DNA of 64,000 nt, from the IMG/VR virus record IMGVR_UViG_3300035703_000008, positions 62,001-126,000 of that record; one strand, written 5' to 3'. The notes under the pieces were generated by a model. The model searched no databases. It saw only the letters and a program-made list of their open reading frames with translations, and was not told the origin of the DNA. The stretch comes from a virus. Made by a program: the position numbers and the translations under genes. Below, in pieces: positions 22,718 to 32,317 of this stretch. Within the stretch, counting starts at the first letter, position 1. Every line of letters starts with the position of its first letter.

Positions 22718-23670
22718 TCACCGGTGGACTTGGTTTCATCGGACACAATATAGTAGCACAGCTACAGGCTCTGGGTCATGCAATGGTCATCGTCGATGCT
22801 GTGTCAGACTATGGCATCATACCAAGAGATGAGCTAGAAGGTCTGGTAAGAGAACGAGCACGTCTCATCGATCAGACTGATCTCTATCTCACTGACATCA
22901 CAGATCCCGGCCTGGATCACATCTTCCAAGACCACGACATTGCCACAGTGATCCACTTGGCCAGTTTTCCCCGACAAAAAGTGGTTAATCGAGATCCAGT
23001 GTCGGGCAGTCGCGTCATGAGTGAAGGCCTGCTCAATCTCCTGGAACTCAGTGTTGCCCATCATGTTGATCGATTCGTGTATGTAAGTTCCAGCATGGTC
23101 TATGGTGAATTCACTGATGACACCACCGAAGACCATCCATGTGCTCCACAAGGACAATACGGGATCATGAAGCTGGCTGGAGAATGGCTCACACGCGACT
23201 ACACCCAACGCCGTGGCATGTCGCATGTGATCGTGCGTCCCAGTGCTGTGTACGGAGCCAGAGACGTGGAAGATCGCGTGGTCAGCCAGTTCATGATGGC
23301 TGCACATCGCGGCGAAACTCTACGAGTGCGTGGTGCCGGCGAGTGCCTAGATTTCACTGATGTGAGAGACACTGCACGCGGTATCGTTCTCGCTGCTGTC
23401 ACCCCTGCTGCTGCCAACAACACTTACAATATCACTCGTGGACGCGGTCGTAGCTTGCAGGAAGCCGCAGAGATCGCTGTAAAAATCTCAGGATCGGGCA
23501 CTATCGATGTTCTGGATCGCGATCCTTTGTTCCCCAGTCGGGGTGCATTAAATATAGATCGAGCCCGGAGAGATCTTAGCTTTGAACCCACTATAGACAT
23601 CGAGCAAGGCTTTGAAGACTACTACCGCTGGATTACGGATCCCATTCGCAGGTCTACCTCGTCAGTATAA
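22696..23670 (+). CDS. NAD-dependent sugar epimerase/dehydratase
   Basis: The N-terminus KILVTGGLGFIGHNIVAQL has the Rossmann GGxGFIG motif. VIHLASFPRQKV follows, then the catalytic YGIMK (Tyr-Lys) and SSMVYGE with the Ser. IVRPSAVYGARD and TYNITRGRG are also GalE/extended-SDR features. The enzyme family epimerises or dehydrates nucleotide sugars such as UDP-glucose or GDP-mannose. It overlaps the DegT aminotransferase by 59 bases. The two together suggest synthesis of an amino-sugar or deoxy-amino-sugar (inference). Length 324 is typical. Confidence 0.88.
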   Translation: MAQGKILVTGGLGFIGHNIVAQLQALGHAMVIVDAVSDYGIIPRDELEGLVRERARLIDQTDLYLTDITDPGLDHIFQDHDIATVIHLASFPRQKVVNRDPVSGSRVMSEGLLNLLELSVAHHVDRFVYVSSSMVYGEFTDDTTEDHPCAPQGQYGIMKLAGEWLTRDYTQRRGMSHVIVRPSAVYGARDVEDRVVSQFMMAAHRGETLRVRGAGECLDFTDVRDTARGIVLAAVTPAAANNTYNITRGRGRSLQEAAEIAVKISGSGTIDVLDRDPLFPSRGALNIDRARRDLSFEPTIDIEQGFEDYYRWITDPIRRSTSSV

Positions 23671-24739
23671 TACCCTGAGGTCAGAGATCCTTGACATCAC
23701 TGACCAGGTGTTGAGGTCAGGTCAAGTGATGTCTGGCAACTACACTGCCGAGTTCGAGCATTGGCTGGCACGCAAGAATAGATCAAAATTCGCGATCACG
23801 TGTCATTCTGGAACACAGGCCTTGGAGATCATCGCCGAGTTTTATCGTCAGCACTGGCCCTGCGATCCAGGACACACTCCCACGGTGGTCATGCCCAGCA
23901 TTTCTTATGTGGCCACTGCCAATGCATTTGTTCGAGCTAGATGGGATATAAGATTCGCTGATGTTGATGCCCATGGCATGCTTTCACTCAAGGACGTGCC
24001 CAACGATTCTCTCACACACTGGAATGCCATCTGCTTGGTGGGCTTGTATGGCCAGAGTGTGTATCAGTATTCAGACACACAGTTTTGGAAAAGTGTGCGA
24101 TACAAAAATCAAATCGTGATCGAGGATGGCGCCCAACATTGGCTCAGTGCCGGATCTTCGCGCATAGGGCATGCCACTGCCATAAGTTTTGATCCTACCA
24201 AAAATCTCGGCAACTACGGAAACGGTGGGGCGGTAGTCACCGACGACGAGGATCTAGCTACATTTGCACGAGCTTGGTGCGCGAATGGCAAGCCATATTA
24301 TCGCCAACCGGGCACCAACAGTAGGATGAGCGAAATAGATTGTGCCCAGATGTTGGTAAAAGTCAATCACTTGGACCAATGGCAGGTCCGTCGCCGGCAT
24401 ATCACTGAATACTGGTATAGTCGGCTGGCAGGAAAACGACAGGTGCGTAGTCTTGCAGATCTATCCAACATGGATACCCACTGTTTCCATAAATTTGTGA
24501 TTGATGCTGATCACAGGAATGACCTGCAAAGACATCTAAAAGAACACGGAATAGAAACTCGTGTACACTATGACCAGGCCTTGTTTGAACATGCTGGACT
24601 GAGTCAATTCATCAACCCCGGTGTGCTAAGTTCAGCGGCTTCGTTGTGTCGTCGTGTACTGAGCTTGCCACTCTACCCCGAACTCACGGATCTAGAAGTA
24701 GACTACATCATCGACCAGGTGATAGATTTCTCTTCATAA
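23612..24739 (+). CDS. DegT/DnrJ/EryC1-type PLP aminotransferase
   Basis: The start appears to be TTG 23612, since no ATG lies before the family-typical IPFAGLPRQYN. The PLP Lys is in SFDPTKNLGNYGNGG (Lys 197), and the cofactor Asp is in VIEDGAQHWL. CHSGTQALEI is the phosphate-binding loop. The family transaminates keto-sugars in amino-sugar pathways, usually using Glu or Gln as donor. It overlaps the epimerase upstream and, tail-to-tail, the giant repeat gene by 32 bases. Start certainty is lower than function certainty. Confidence 0.85.
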   Translation: MKTTTAGLRIPFAGLPRQYNTLRSEILDITDQVLRSGQVMSGNYTAEFEHWLARKNRSKFAITCHSGTQALEIIAEFYRQHWPCDPGHTPTVVMPSISYVATANAFVRARWDIRFADVDAHGMLSLKDVPNDSLTHWNAICLVGLYGQSVYQYSDTQFWKSVRYKNQIVIEDGAQHWLSAGSSRIGHATAISFDPTKNLGNYGNGGAVVTDDEDLATFARAWCANGKPYYRQPGTNSRMSEIDCAQMLVKVNHLDQWQVRRRHITEYWYSRLAGKRQVRSLADLSNMDTHCFHKFVIDADHRNDLQRHLKEHGIETRVHYDQALFEHAGLSQFINPGVLSSAASLCRRVLSLPLYPELTDLEVDYIIDQVIDFSS

Positions 24740-27700
24740 ATGCATAGCTGGCCAACCAGGCCCACTCGTAGCTTTTCCTGAGCTGTTCAAAATCCCCACC
24801 GACTTCTTCGTAGTAGGCCACGGCATCTTCGGCTCCCCACACTGACCATTCGCCGTAGGGTCCTTCTCCACCAGTGAGCCAGGCACGGAGACGATATTCG
24901 TTTTCTACGTCAGGCAGACTGGCTCGTAGTTTGATCGCTTCGCGGAAGGCCGTGCGCCACGCAGTCCAGGCATCGGTGTTGTAGCGAGCCACACCCGACA
25001 TGATGGGCACTACTTCGTGTGCATCGTCTAGTGTGAAGTCCAAGCCACGACCGGGATTGGCCAACACCAGGTTCTTGTTGTAGGCGATCATGGCCTGGTG
25101 TCCATAGATCAAGCGATTCACAGGATTCCTAGCATGGAAGATGTAGTGCTTGGGCTGTTGCATGCGATCCGGCTGCCATGACCAGTCAAAGTCTGGATTC
25201 ACATCCAACTTGGCAAACACAGCAAAGAACCAAGGCGTTTCACTGGCTCGAGCAGCGGCATGATAAGCAGCAGCACGGCCCGGCACTCGATCCACTCGCA
25301 CCAAGCGGTTGGGTTGGCCTTGTTTGCGCAACATCAGGCTGCCCCAGTTTCGGTCAGCTTGGGGTTCTCCATTGGAGATGTAGACGATGTCCAAGGGCTG
25401 GCCTTTTAGTGTGTCGCGATGGCTGCGATCGATGTGGGGATAATCGTACATCTGTGTTCGAATGTAAGGTACAGCATTCTTGGGCACCACCACTACGCCA
25501 GCACCGGGATCCATGGGAATGATGGTCTTGGTCTTTTCTCTCCAGAGACTCACTGTGGGCATCTTGGCGTTGCCCACATCTCTGTTGGCGAACACGGCCA
25601 AGGGTCCCGAGAACGTGCTCGAGATCACTGTGTCCACATGCGTGTCCTGATCATTGCGGATCACTGGCATGGGCCAACGCGGTACTCTCTGATCTTCGCA
25701 GTAGTTCACGGTCTCAAACCAATCTAGCAGTTCCAGTTCGTTGATCTTGTCTCTCAACGCCCGCACAGGCACATAGAATGTGTCACCGAATTTCTGTTCC
25801 GCACTGGGGAACACGTGCAGCATGTCACGTTGCCAGGCTTCGGGTTGCCACGAGAAATCAAATCTCGAATAGTCGCATACACTGCCCGTCACCCATATGT
25901 GTTCGGCTTCGACGTCGGCGATCAAGCGTTTTAGAGTGTCAAGATAATTATCAAAGTATCTCGCGGTCTTGACCACGCGATAGCGACCCTGCAGGAACTC
26001 AATGGTCTTTGGTGCTTCGGCATTGCCAAAATCTATCACATAGATGTCCGAGGCATCGGCAGGTGCTACCACTTGTTGATCCTGCACAAAATTAAGATTG
26101 GGAAACTCTTCTATGCCCGCAGCCCACTTGGCGTGCCGCTCGAACTCCCAGCGATTGATCAGGAATGTGTCCGACCATTTGTTCCACTGGCTACCAAACA
26201 CGTGAGTCATGAAGCTCTGCCAGGGCTGTGCGTGCCAAGCGAAATCAAAGTCTGAGTAGTCGTTTTCGCTGCCTATGACCCAGAATCTCATGCTCTTGGT
26301 CTTGGTGAGACAGCGTTGTATGGTGTCCATCACAGAATTTACATAACGCACTTTTTGTATGTGAGGATACTGTTCGCGAAGGCGTTCAAACCTCGACGCG
26401 CTCATGGCATTGCTGCGATCCATGTAAAAAATATCCAATACACGCACCACGGATTGAGGCTGTTCTTGGATGATCTGTGGAGGATCGCCGGCAAACTTGA
26501 GATCTTGGGCTCCGGGCACAGTGTAGGTGAGTCCCACTGATGCTTGATATTCTGTACCGAAGTGGTAGATATAAGGCGGCTCTTGTGGGTCGGGTATCCA
26601 TGAATAGTCGATGACATCGGCATCTACTTCTTCGGGCACTGACCATCGCGCGCGATCAGGCAAGATGCGGGCCAGTGGTTCGGTCATGAACTTGCGCTCA
26701 GTGGCACCTGGCACATGATATTCAATGGTGCTCATCTGTGTGGCAGGCCACCACTGGTTGCCAAACACATAGATGTAAGGCGGTGAGCCAGGATCGGGCC
26801 GCCAGGAACGATCAAACTCGAACACATGATCAGTAGTCACTTGCCAACACTGATCGGTGGCAACAAGACGTGCCTGCGGTTCAGACATGAATTTGCGTTC
26901 TGTTGCCCCAGGAACGCGATATTCTACCGTGGGCATGATCTCTGCAGGCCACCACTGATTGCCGAACACATAGATGTAAGCGGGCGATCCAGGATCGGGT
27001 TCCCACGAGTAGTCAAACTCGCAGTCATAATGCGTGACGAACTCGTTGGGTCTGGCTGCGCGTCGTGCTCGCGGTTCCGACATGTACTTGATCTCTGTGG
27101 CTCCAGTCACACGATACTGCAAGGCCGGACGTTGTTCAGGTGTGAGCCATTGGTTACCAAACACATAGACGTAGGCGGGATCTGTGGGATTTGGGCGCCA
27201 CGAATAATCAAACTCTTCGATGTCATCCAACTGCTCCCAGGCCGAGACATCCTGTGCTAGAGTGGCCACCGGTTCTGCCATGTACTTGATCTCAGTGCCA
27301 CCTGTGTTGTATACCACAGTGGGTTCCAGCACAGCAGGGTTCCACTGGTTGCCAAACACATAGGTCATGGGAGGATCAAAGGGATTGGGTTCCCACGAGT
27401 AATCAAAGTCGCTGACAGCGAGATTGTGGCCAAACAACGCAGGCTGCGGCAGTCTGCGTGTGCGTGTGTCCATGTACTTGACTTCGGTGGCACCCGGTAC
27501 CGTATATCGCACACTGGCTTTGTATTCAGCCGGGTTCCACTGGTTGCCCCACACATAGATGTAGGCCGGATCCCGAGGATTGGGTCGCCAGGTCCAGTCC
27601 CAATCCTCTTCGGCTATGGGTTCGAGGATTTCCCAGTGATCGCGCGATTCTGACAACTGCGCTCGCGGTTCATCCACGAACTTTTCTTGAGTCGCTCCAG

Positions 27701-30062
27701 CCACACGATAACGAACAGTGGGCATGACAGTACCAGGATAATGCTGATTACCAAAAACATAGATGTAGGGTTCCTCTGTGGTGTCAGGATGCCAGCTAAA
27801 ATCAAAATCGGTGATAGATTCTAACACCTCCCAGTGATGATCCTGGGAGGCCTTCCTTTGATGCACAATGTCAACAAACTTGCGTTCTTGGGCTCCAGGA
27901 ACCACATAGCAGGCTCCGCCGTTTCTCTGCCACTGGGTGGCAAACTCATAGATGTAGGCAGGGTCGCCCGGATCGGGACACCAGGTATAGTCCACGGTGC
28001 TGTCGTCAATGACATCGGGCGTGACCCAGTTTTCGAGGTTGGGCAGCAGCCTAGGACCTCCGGTCATGTACTTGCGCTCAGTGGCGCCCGGTACACGATA
28101 TTCCAGGGTGGGCATCTTTTCTGCAGGCCAGTGTTGATTGCCCCACACATAGATATAGGCCGGATCTCGGGGGTGTGGTCTCCATGACCAATCAAACGAT
28201 GCATCGTCGATGCTGTGCAATCTGTGCCAATTGATCTGGCTGGCCGACAATGTGGCACGTGGAGACTCGTGGTATTTGCGTTCTTCCGCGCCGGGCATGT
28301 GGAATACGGGTCCACCTTCGTCGTACCATTGCGTGCCGAACTCGTGGGTGTAGAGCGGATCAAGTGGGTTAGGATGCCAGGTGTAGTCAAACCCCACAAT
28401 GTTGTCGGGCACGGACCACAACGACAAGTCCTTGATTGATCTCACCCGGGGAGATTCCAGCAACTTGACCTCTCCGGCTCCGGGTACTGTGTACGTGACG
28501 CCACTGGCTGGTTGATGCTGGCTGGGGAAGTGATAGATGTAGGCAGGTTCTAGGGGATTGGGATGCCAGGTATAATCCACACTATCGGCATTGATCCAAG
28601 CTGGCACCGACCATGGCTCACGATCTCGAGCATGTGCTACTACCTGGAAGGCGTCTACGAGCTTGATCTCTGTGGCCCCAGGTACAGTGTACGTGACACC
28701 ACTCACTGGTTGATGTTGATCTGGGAAGTGGTAGATGTAGGGCGGATCAAGTGGATTGGGATGCCAGGTGTAGTCAACGCCAGTGACTTCAGCAGGTACG
28801 TTCCATGCGGTATGTTCAACCCGAGTGGTCCTGACTTGGAAAGCATCCACCATCTTGATCTCTGTAGCCCCAGGTACTGTATAGGTAACGCCACTAATGG
28901 GTTGGTGTTGATCCGGGAAGTGATAGATGTAGGGCGGATCTAGTGGGTTTGGGTGCCAAGTATAGTCAACATTGTCTACAAATTCAGGCACCGTCCAGTA
29001 TTCGCGATTTTCTTTGATTGCCTTGGCTTGGAAGGCATCCACCATCTTGATCTCTGTAGCCCCAGGTACTGTGTAGGTAACGCCACTTACCGGTTGATGT
29101 TGATCCGGGAAGTGATAGATGTAGGGTGGGTCAAGTGGGTTTGGGTGCCAGGTGTAATCAATACCTACTACTCCATCGGGCACTGACCAGTTTGTGTTGT
29201 CTGTTTTTTTAGTGGTTACTTGGAAAGCATCTGTGAGCTTGATCTCCGTGGCACCAGCGACCGTATAGGTAACGCCACTTACCGGTTGATGTTGATCCGG
29301 GAAGTGATAGATGTAGGGTGGGTCAAGTGGGTTTGGGTGCCAGGTGTAATCAATACCTACTACTCCATCGGGCACTGACCAGTTTGTGTTGTCTGTTTTT
29401 TTAGTGGTTACTTGGAAAGCATCCGTGAGCTTGATCTCTGTGGCACCAGGCACTGTATAGGTAACGCCACTCACTGGCTGGTGTTGATCTGGAAAGTGAT
29501 AGATGTAGGGCGGATCCAGTGGGTTTGGATGCCAGGTGTAGTCGACGCCGGTGATGTGTTGTGGCACCATCCAATTGGTAGGATCAGGTCTGCGTTGTGC
29601 TCGTTGATCGTGTACCAGTTTCGTGCCAGCAGTGCCGGGATACACGGGCCCGCCTGCACTCTGCCACTGTGTACCAAAATGATATTCATAGTCGGGTTCA
29701 GCGAAATCTGGATGCCAAGAGTAATCGAACCCAGTAGTGCCACGTGTGTTGAGCCACACAGACTCGTCGGCACGTCGTGTTATGCGTCGATCCTGATGAT
29801 AGTTGGTGTCAGTGTAGCCTGATTTGGGCACTAGGTATGTGCCTGAGTCTCGCTGCCATTGGCTGGGCCATGCATGACGTTGATGGCTTTGCCAAGGCAC
29901 CGGCTCCCAAAGCCAATCCCACCCTTGATAGTCCGATAAGTAGTTTACGATCCAGAAATATCGAGTGCGACTCAGTTCGCAGGCTTCTTGGATCGATGCT
30001 GCAGATCGTTCATGCGGGAAAAGTCCCGGCTTCTTACCACTGATATAGAAAACATCAAACAT
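24708..30062 (-). CDS. Giant tandem-repeat protein derived from glycosyltransferase-like modules (1784 aa)
   Basis: Residues 1-110 form a head module with DVFYISGKK, FWIVNYLSDY and WDWLWEPVPW. Seventeen repeats of about 57-68 residues follow. Each has a core like FDYSWRPNPxDPAYIYVFGN, then VPGATExKYM. Two longer modules follow, for example WVTGSVCDYSRFDFSW with LHVFPSAEQKFGDTFYVP. The C-terminus (from about residue 1560) resembles the GT-A-like gene at 46116: VDRVPGRAAAYHAAARASET versus VDGVKGSDAAHKAAAEASDT. The DGD of that gene is replaced here (FAKLD), so the modules are probably non-catalytic. I infer a carbohydrate-binding or scaffold role. No signal peptide or membrane helix is seen. Confidence 0.75.
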   Translation of the reverse strand: MFDVFYISGKKPGLFPHERSAASIQEACELSRTRYFWIVNYLSDYQGWDWLWEPVPWQSHQRHAWPSQWQRDSGTYLVPKSGYTDTNYHQDRRITRRADESVWLNTRGTTGFDYSWHPDFAEPDYEYHFGTQWQSAGGPVYPGTAGTKLVHDQRAQRRPDPTNWMVPQHITGVDYTWHPNPLDPPYIYHFPDQHQPVSGVTYTVPGATEIKLTDAFQVTTKKTDNTNWSVPDGVVGIDYTWHPNPLDPPYIYHFPDQHQPVSGVTYTVAGATEIKLTDAFQVTTKKTDNTNWSVPDGVVGIDYTWHPNPLDPPYIYHFPDQHQPVSGVTYTVPGATEIKMVDAFQAKAIKENREYWTVPEFVDNVDYTWHPNPLDPPYIYHFPDQHQPISGVTYTVPGATEIKMVDAFQVRTTRVEHTAWNVPAEVTGVDYTWHPNPLDPPYIYHFPDQHQPVSGVTYTVPGATEIKLVDAFQVVAHARDREPWSVPAWINADSVDYTWHPNPLEPAYIYHFPSQHQPASGVTYTVPGAGEVKLLESPRVRSIKDLSLWSVPDNIVGFDYTWHPNPLDPLYTHEFGTQWYDEGGPVFHMPGAEERKYHESPRATLSASQINWHRLHSIDDASFDWSWRPHPRDPAYIYVWGNQHWPAEKMPTLEYRVPGATERKYMTGGPRLLPNLENWVTPDVIDDSTVDYTWCPDPGDPAYIYEFATQWQRNGGACYVVPGAQERKFVDIVHQRKASQDHHWEVLESITDFDFSWHPDTTEEPYIYVFGNQHYPGTVMPTVRYRVAGATQEKFVDEPRAQLSESRDHWEILEPIAEEDWDWTWRPNPRDPAYIYVWGNQWNPAEYKASVRYTVPGATEVKYMDTRTRRLPQPALFGHNLAVSDFDYSWEPNPFDPPMTYVFGNQWNPAVLEPTVVYNTGGTEIKYMAEPVATLAQDVSAWEQLDDIEEFDYSWRPNPTDPAYVYVFGNQWLTPEQRPALQYRVTGATEIKYMSEPRARRAARPNEFVTHYDCEFDYSWEPDPGSPAYIYVFGNQWWPAEIMPTVEYRVPGATERKFMSEPQARLVATDQCWQVTTDHVFEFDRSWRPDPGSPPYIYVFGNQWWPATQMSTIEYHVPGATERKFMTEPLARILPDRARWSVPEEVDADVIDYSWIPDPQEPPYIYHFGTEYQASVGLTYTVPGAQDLKFAGDPPQIIQEQPQSVVRVLDIFYMDRSNAMSASRFERLREQYPHIQKVRYVNSVMDTIQRCLTKTKSMRFWVIGSENDYSDFDFAWHAQPWQSFMTHVFGSQWNKWSDTFLINRWEFERHAKWAAGIEEFPNLNFVQDQQVVAPADASDIYVIDFGNAEAPKTIEFLQGRYRVVKTARYFDNYLDTLKRLIADVEAEHIWVTGSVCDYSRFDFSWQPEAWQRDMLHVFPSAEQKFGDTFYVPVRALRDKINELELLDWFETVNYCEDQRVPRWPMPVIRNDQDTHVDTVISSTFSGPLAVFANRDVGNAKMPTVSLWREKTKTIIPMDPGAGVVVVPKNAVPYIRTQMYDYPHIDRSHRDTLKGQPLDIVYISNGEPQADRNWGSLMLRKQGQPNRLVRVDRVPGRAAAYHAAARASETPWFFAVFAKLDVNPDFDWSWQPDRMQQPKHYIFHARNPVNRLIYGHQAMIAYNKNLVLANPGRGLDFTLDDAHEVVPIMSGVARYNTDAWTAWRTAFREAIKLRASLPDVENEYRLRAWLTGGEGPYGEWSVWGAEDAVAYYEEVGGDFEQLRKSYEWAWLASYAFMKRNLSPGR
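26480..29732 (-). repeat. Seventeen-unit coding tandem repeat in the giant protein
   Basis: Units follow the pattern DY(S/T)W-x-P-x-P...Y-I-Y-x-F...Q-x...VPGA(T/Q)E-x-K. The N-terminal units have a 64-residue (192-base) period and are almost identical. For example, the 158 bases at 29074-29231 are repeated without change at 29266-29423. Towards the C-terminus units diverge and the motif shifts from YHFPDQHQP to YVFGNQWxP. This gradient suggests recent expansion at the N-terminal end. Confidence 0.92.
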
Positions 30063-31173
30063 GATTAGGATAGATGAGCTTTATAACAATACCTTTTGGC
30101 CTTACATCACCAAGAACATTCCCTTGACCCGACTGTTTTTCTGCGATCCGCCGGGGAGGAGCGACCCTGATGCGTTGTTTAACTTCGGCAGTGATACCAT
30201 AGAGTCTAATTATATATTCTTACATGACCAAGAGCCAATACATCTGGACATACATCGGCCCTTGTTTGATGATGTTGTTCGCCGGAATCTCGATCTCAAC
30301 AACGGACAAGGTGCCCGACATCGGGCCATAGTCACCAGCGAGTGGAACAGTGAATTCGTTGATCAAGTATGTAGCCAATATGACTGGAGCCACTACTATT
30401 ATTTCTGGCACGGATGGGCTGCATTGGATTGGTATCGTGGATATCACCGAACATTCCTGATGACTCCACCCGAAGATCGCGAGATACGCCGGAGCTTTAT
30501 CAGTCCCAATCGCATCATCGGCGGCAAGCGTGATCACCGTGTGCTGCTGCTGTATCATATCTTCAAGAACGGCGTCCGTAATGCCTGGGTCAGTTGCCCC
30601 GAAACATGTCCCTACGAAAACGTGCCTATCTCCGACATCGGTGCTCGATTCAGCGATCGTTACCAAGACATCGAACAGGTATTCAAAGATGCTCCTGTAC
30701 CTTTGCATTTCCCCGGAGAGACCGATCATCCCATGCACTCTTGCTGGTTGAGCTTGTTTGATCAAGTGGATGAGACCTTGGCCTATGTGGTGACAGAAAC
30801 TGTGTTTTTTGGGCGCAGAAATCACATCACAGAAAAAACATTCAAGCCCATCTGTCAGCAGCTACCATTCGTGCTGGCATCAACCGCAGGCAGCCTCGAG
30901 TATCTACGACGCTATGGTTTCCAGACATTTTCATCGATCTGGGACGAGAGCTACGACGAAGAAACCAACGATCTACTGCGCATAGAAAAGATCGCTGCTC
31001 TTCTCCGAGATCTCGATGCGATGACGCCGCGCGAACTCAATCAAATGTATCAGGCCGTCATGCCCATAGTAAAACACAACTATGAGCATTTCTACGGCGG
31101 TGGGTTTGAACGATTGCTCTGGCCCGAACTCACTGGTATGCTAGACAGGATCACCAATGATTTTCGAGTTTGA
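30061..31173 (+). CDS. Glycosyltransferase-like protein, TEK-motif family
   Basis: The 370-residue protein begins MIRIDELYNNTFWPYITK and contains IFLHDQEP early. VTETVFFGRRNHITEKTFKP and LPFVLASTAGSLEYLRRYGF follow, then a terminal FSSIWDESYDEE block. The ITEKTFKP...PF...GFxTF...DESYD block is shared with the genes at 31157, 38780 and 43590. It resembles the donor-site region of exostosin/GT10-type GT-B enzymes. Sugar transfer is inferred. Its ATG overlaps by two bases the start codon of the divergent giant repeat gene. It overlaps the next gene by 17 bases. Confidence 0.65.
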   Translation: MIRIDELYNNTFWPYITKNIPLTRLFFCDPPGRSDPDALFNFGSDTIESNYIFLHDQEPIHLDIHRPLFDDVVRRNLDLNNGQGARHRAIVTSEWNSEFVDQVCSQYDWSHYYYFWHGWAALDWYRGYHRTFLMTPPEDREIRRSFISPNRIIGGKRDHRVLLLYHIFKNGVRNAWVSCPETCPYENVPISDIGARFSDRYQDIEQVFKDAPVPLHFPGETDHPMHSCWLSLFDQVDETLAYVVTETVFFGRRNHITEKTFKPICQQLPFVLASTAGSLEYLRRYGFQTFSSIWDESYDEETNDLLRIEKIAALLRDLDAMTPRELNQMYQAVMPIVKHNYEHFYGGGFERLLWPELTGMLDRITNDFRV

Positions 31174-32317
31174 TCGTTACTCGCAAGACAAACCCTATCC
31201 CAATCTCGCACGGCATCGCGCCGAAGCCTACACCCCCGAGTGGCGCAGGTTCAGCCATCATTGGCCGTTTTCAGAACCGCCCATGCTGATCGAATACATG
31301 CAAGACGAAGGCTTGGATTGGCGCAGCTCGGGACCCAGGGTGTTGTTGGTGGCCGTGAGTTTCTTTGATTTCAGCATACGATGGTTTGATCTCGTACCCG
31401 ATGAGCATCTCCGTGATCTACGCAAGGGCGATCTACATCTGTGTTTTTTCTACAGCGAAGGCGACAATCCTGCGGTGATACGCCGGCATCTCGAACAACA
31501 ATGTGAGGCTGCTGGCGTGAGCACAGATCAACTGATGTTGATCACTGCCAACTCAGCTGCTGACCTCTTGCCCAACTCGGCCTGGTTTGCCGACGACGAG
31601 CTCTTGTTCCGCAAAAGAAATCGTCGGCAGCCAGCCTTGCCTTATCACGAGCAGCCACGCCGTAGGATGTTTACAGCTCTGGTTCGCACACACAAATGGT
31701 GGAGAGCCACTGTGATGGCTGACCTATGGCGTCGAGACTATCATCAACTCGGTTACTTCAGTTACAATCCCGATGTAGCCGTAGGCGAACCTGAATCGGA
31801 AAATCCCATCGAAGTAGATCGCTGGGCAGGATTGAGATCAGCCACACACGAATTTTTGAAACAGAGATTCCAGGCCGACTCGCTCACAGCCGACGAGCAC
31901 AACGATCATCATCTCTTGGTGGCCGATCATTTCCAAGACAGCTATCTCAACATCGTGATAGAAACACACATGGATGTGGATCAAAGCGGAGGAGTGTTCC
32001 TCACCGAAAAAACATTCAAACCCATCAAGCACGCACAACCATTCGTGATATTTGGTGCCGCACACAGCCTAGCACGACTGAGAGACCTCGGATATCGGAC
32101 CTTTGACTCTGTGATTGATCCCAGCTATGACAGCATCGACAACACCACCGAACGCTATGAATGCTTGATGTATCTCTTGGATGAGATGCTGAGTCGTGGG
32201 CCCGAATACATGCATCGTCAGCTCCGGGCCTGTCGTACAGACCTCGAGCACAACCAGCAGCATTTTTTGTCAGACAAGAAACAGCGTTTAAATAACTTAC
32301 TAGGAAAATTCAAATGA
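31157..32317 (+). CDS. Glycosyltransferase-like protein, TEK-motif family
   Basis: The shared block reads FLTEKTFKPIKHAQPFVIFG, then LARLRDLGYRTFDSVIDPSY. It follows a phage-type N-terminal half with RVLLVAVSFFDFSIRWFDLV. Length is 386. An upstream stretch HMDVDQSGGVF precedes TEK as in the neighbouring gene (ETVFFG...ITEK). The pair at 30061 and 31157 may act one after the other on the same glycan (inference). The stop overlaps the amidinotransferase ATG (ATGA). Confidence 0.65.
   Translation: MIFEFDRYSQDKPYPNLARHRAEAYTPEWRRFSHHWPFSEPPMLIEYMQDEGLDWRSSGPRVLLVAVSFFDFSIRWFDLVPDEHLRDLRKGDLHLCFFYSEGDNPAVIRRHLEQQCEAAGVSTDQLMLITANSAADLLPNSAWFADDELLFRKRNRRQPALPYHEQPRRRMFTALVRTHKWWRATVMADLWRRDYHQLGYFSYNPDVAVGEPESENPIEVDRWAGLRSATHEFLKQRFQADSLTADEHNDHHLLVADHFQDSYLNIVIETHMDVDQSGGVFLTEKTFKPIKHAQPFVIFGAAHSLARLRDLGYRTFDSVIDPSYDSIDNTTERYECLMYLLDEMLSRGPEYMHRQLRACRTDLEHNQQHFLSDKKQRLNNLLGKFK

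Noticed and set aside
26480-29732. Regularly spaced repeats that could suggest a CRISPR array
   Set aside because: The period is 192 bases, units are in frame without stops and code for one protein; there are no short repeats separated by unique spacers.
25178-29822. Plus-strand open frames (114, 102, 144, 117, 126, 136 residues and others) inside the repeat gene
   Set aside because: They are regular shadow frames caused by the repeated coding sequence on the minus strand, with no ribosome sites.
24708-30062. Giant repeat protein as a RiPP-type precursor for the radical SAM enzymes
   Set aside because: It is far longer than known precursors, has no leader-core layout and its repeats look like folded modules. 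It is kept only as a possible substrate in the findings, not as a call.
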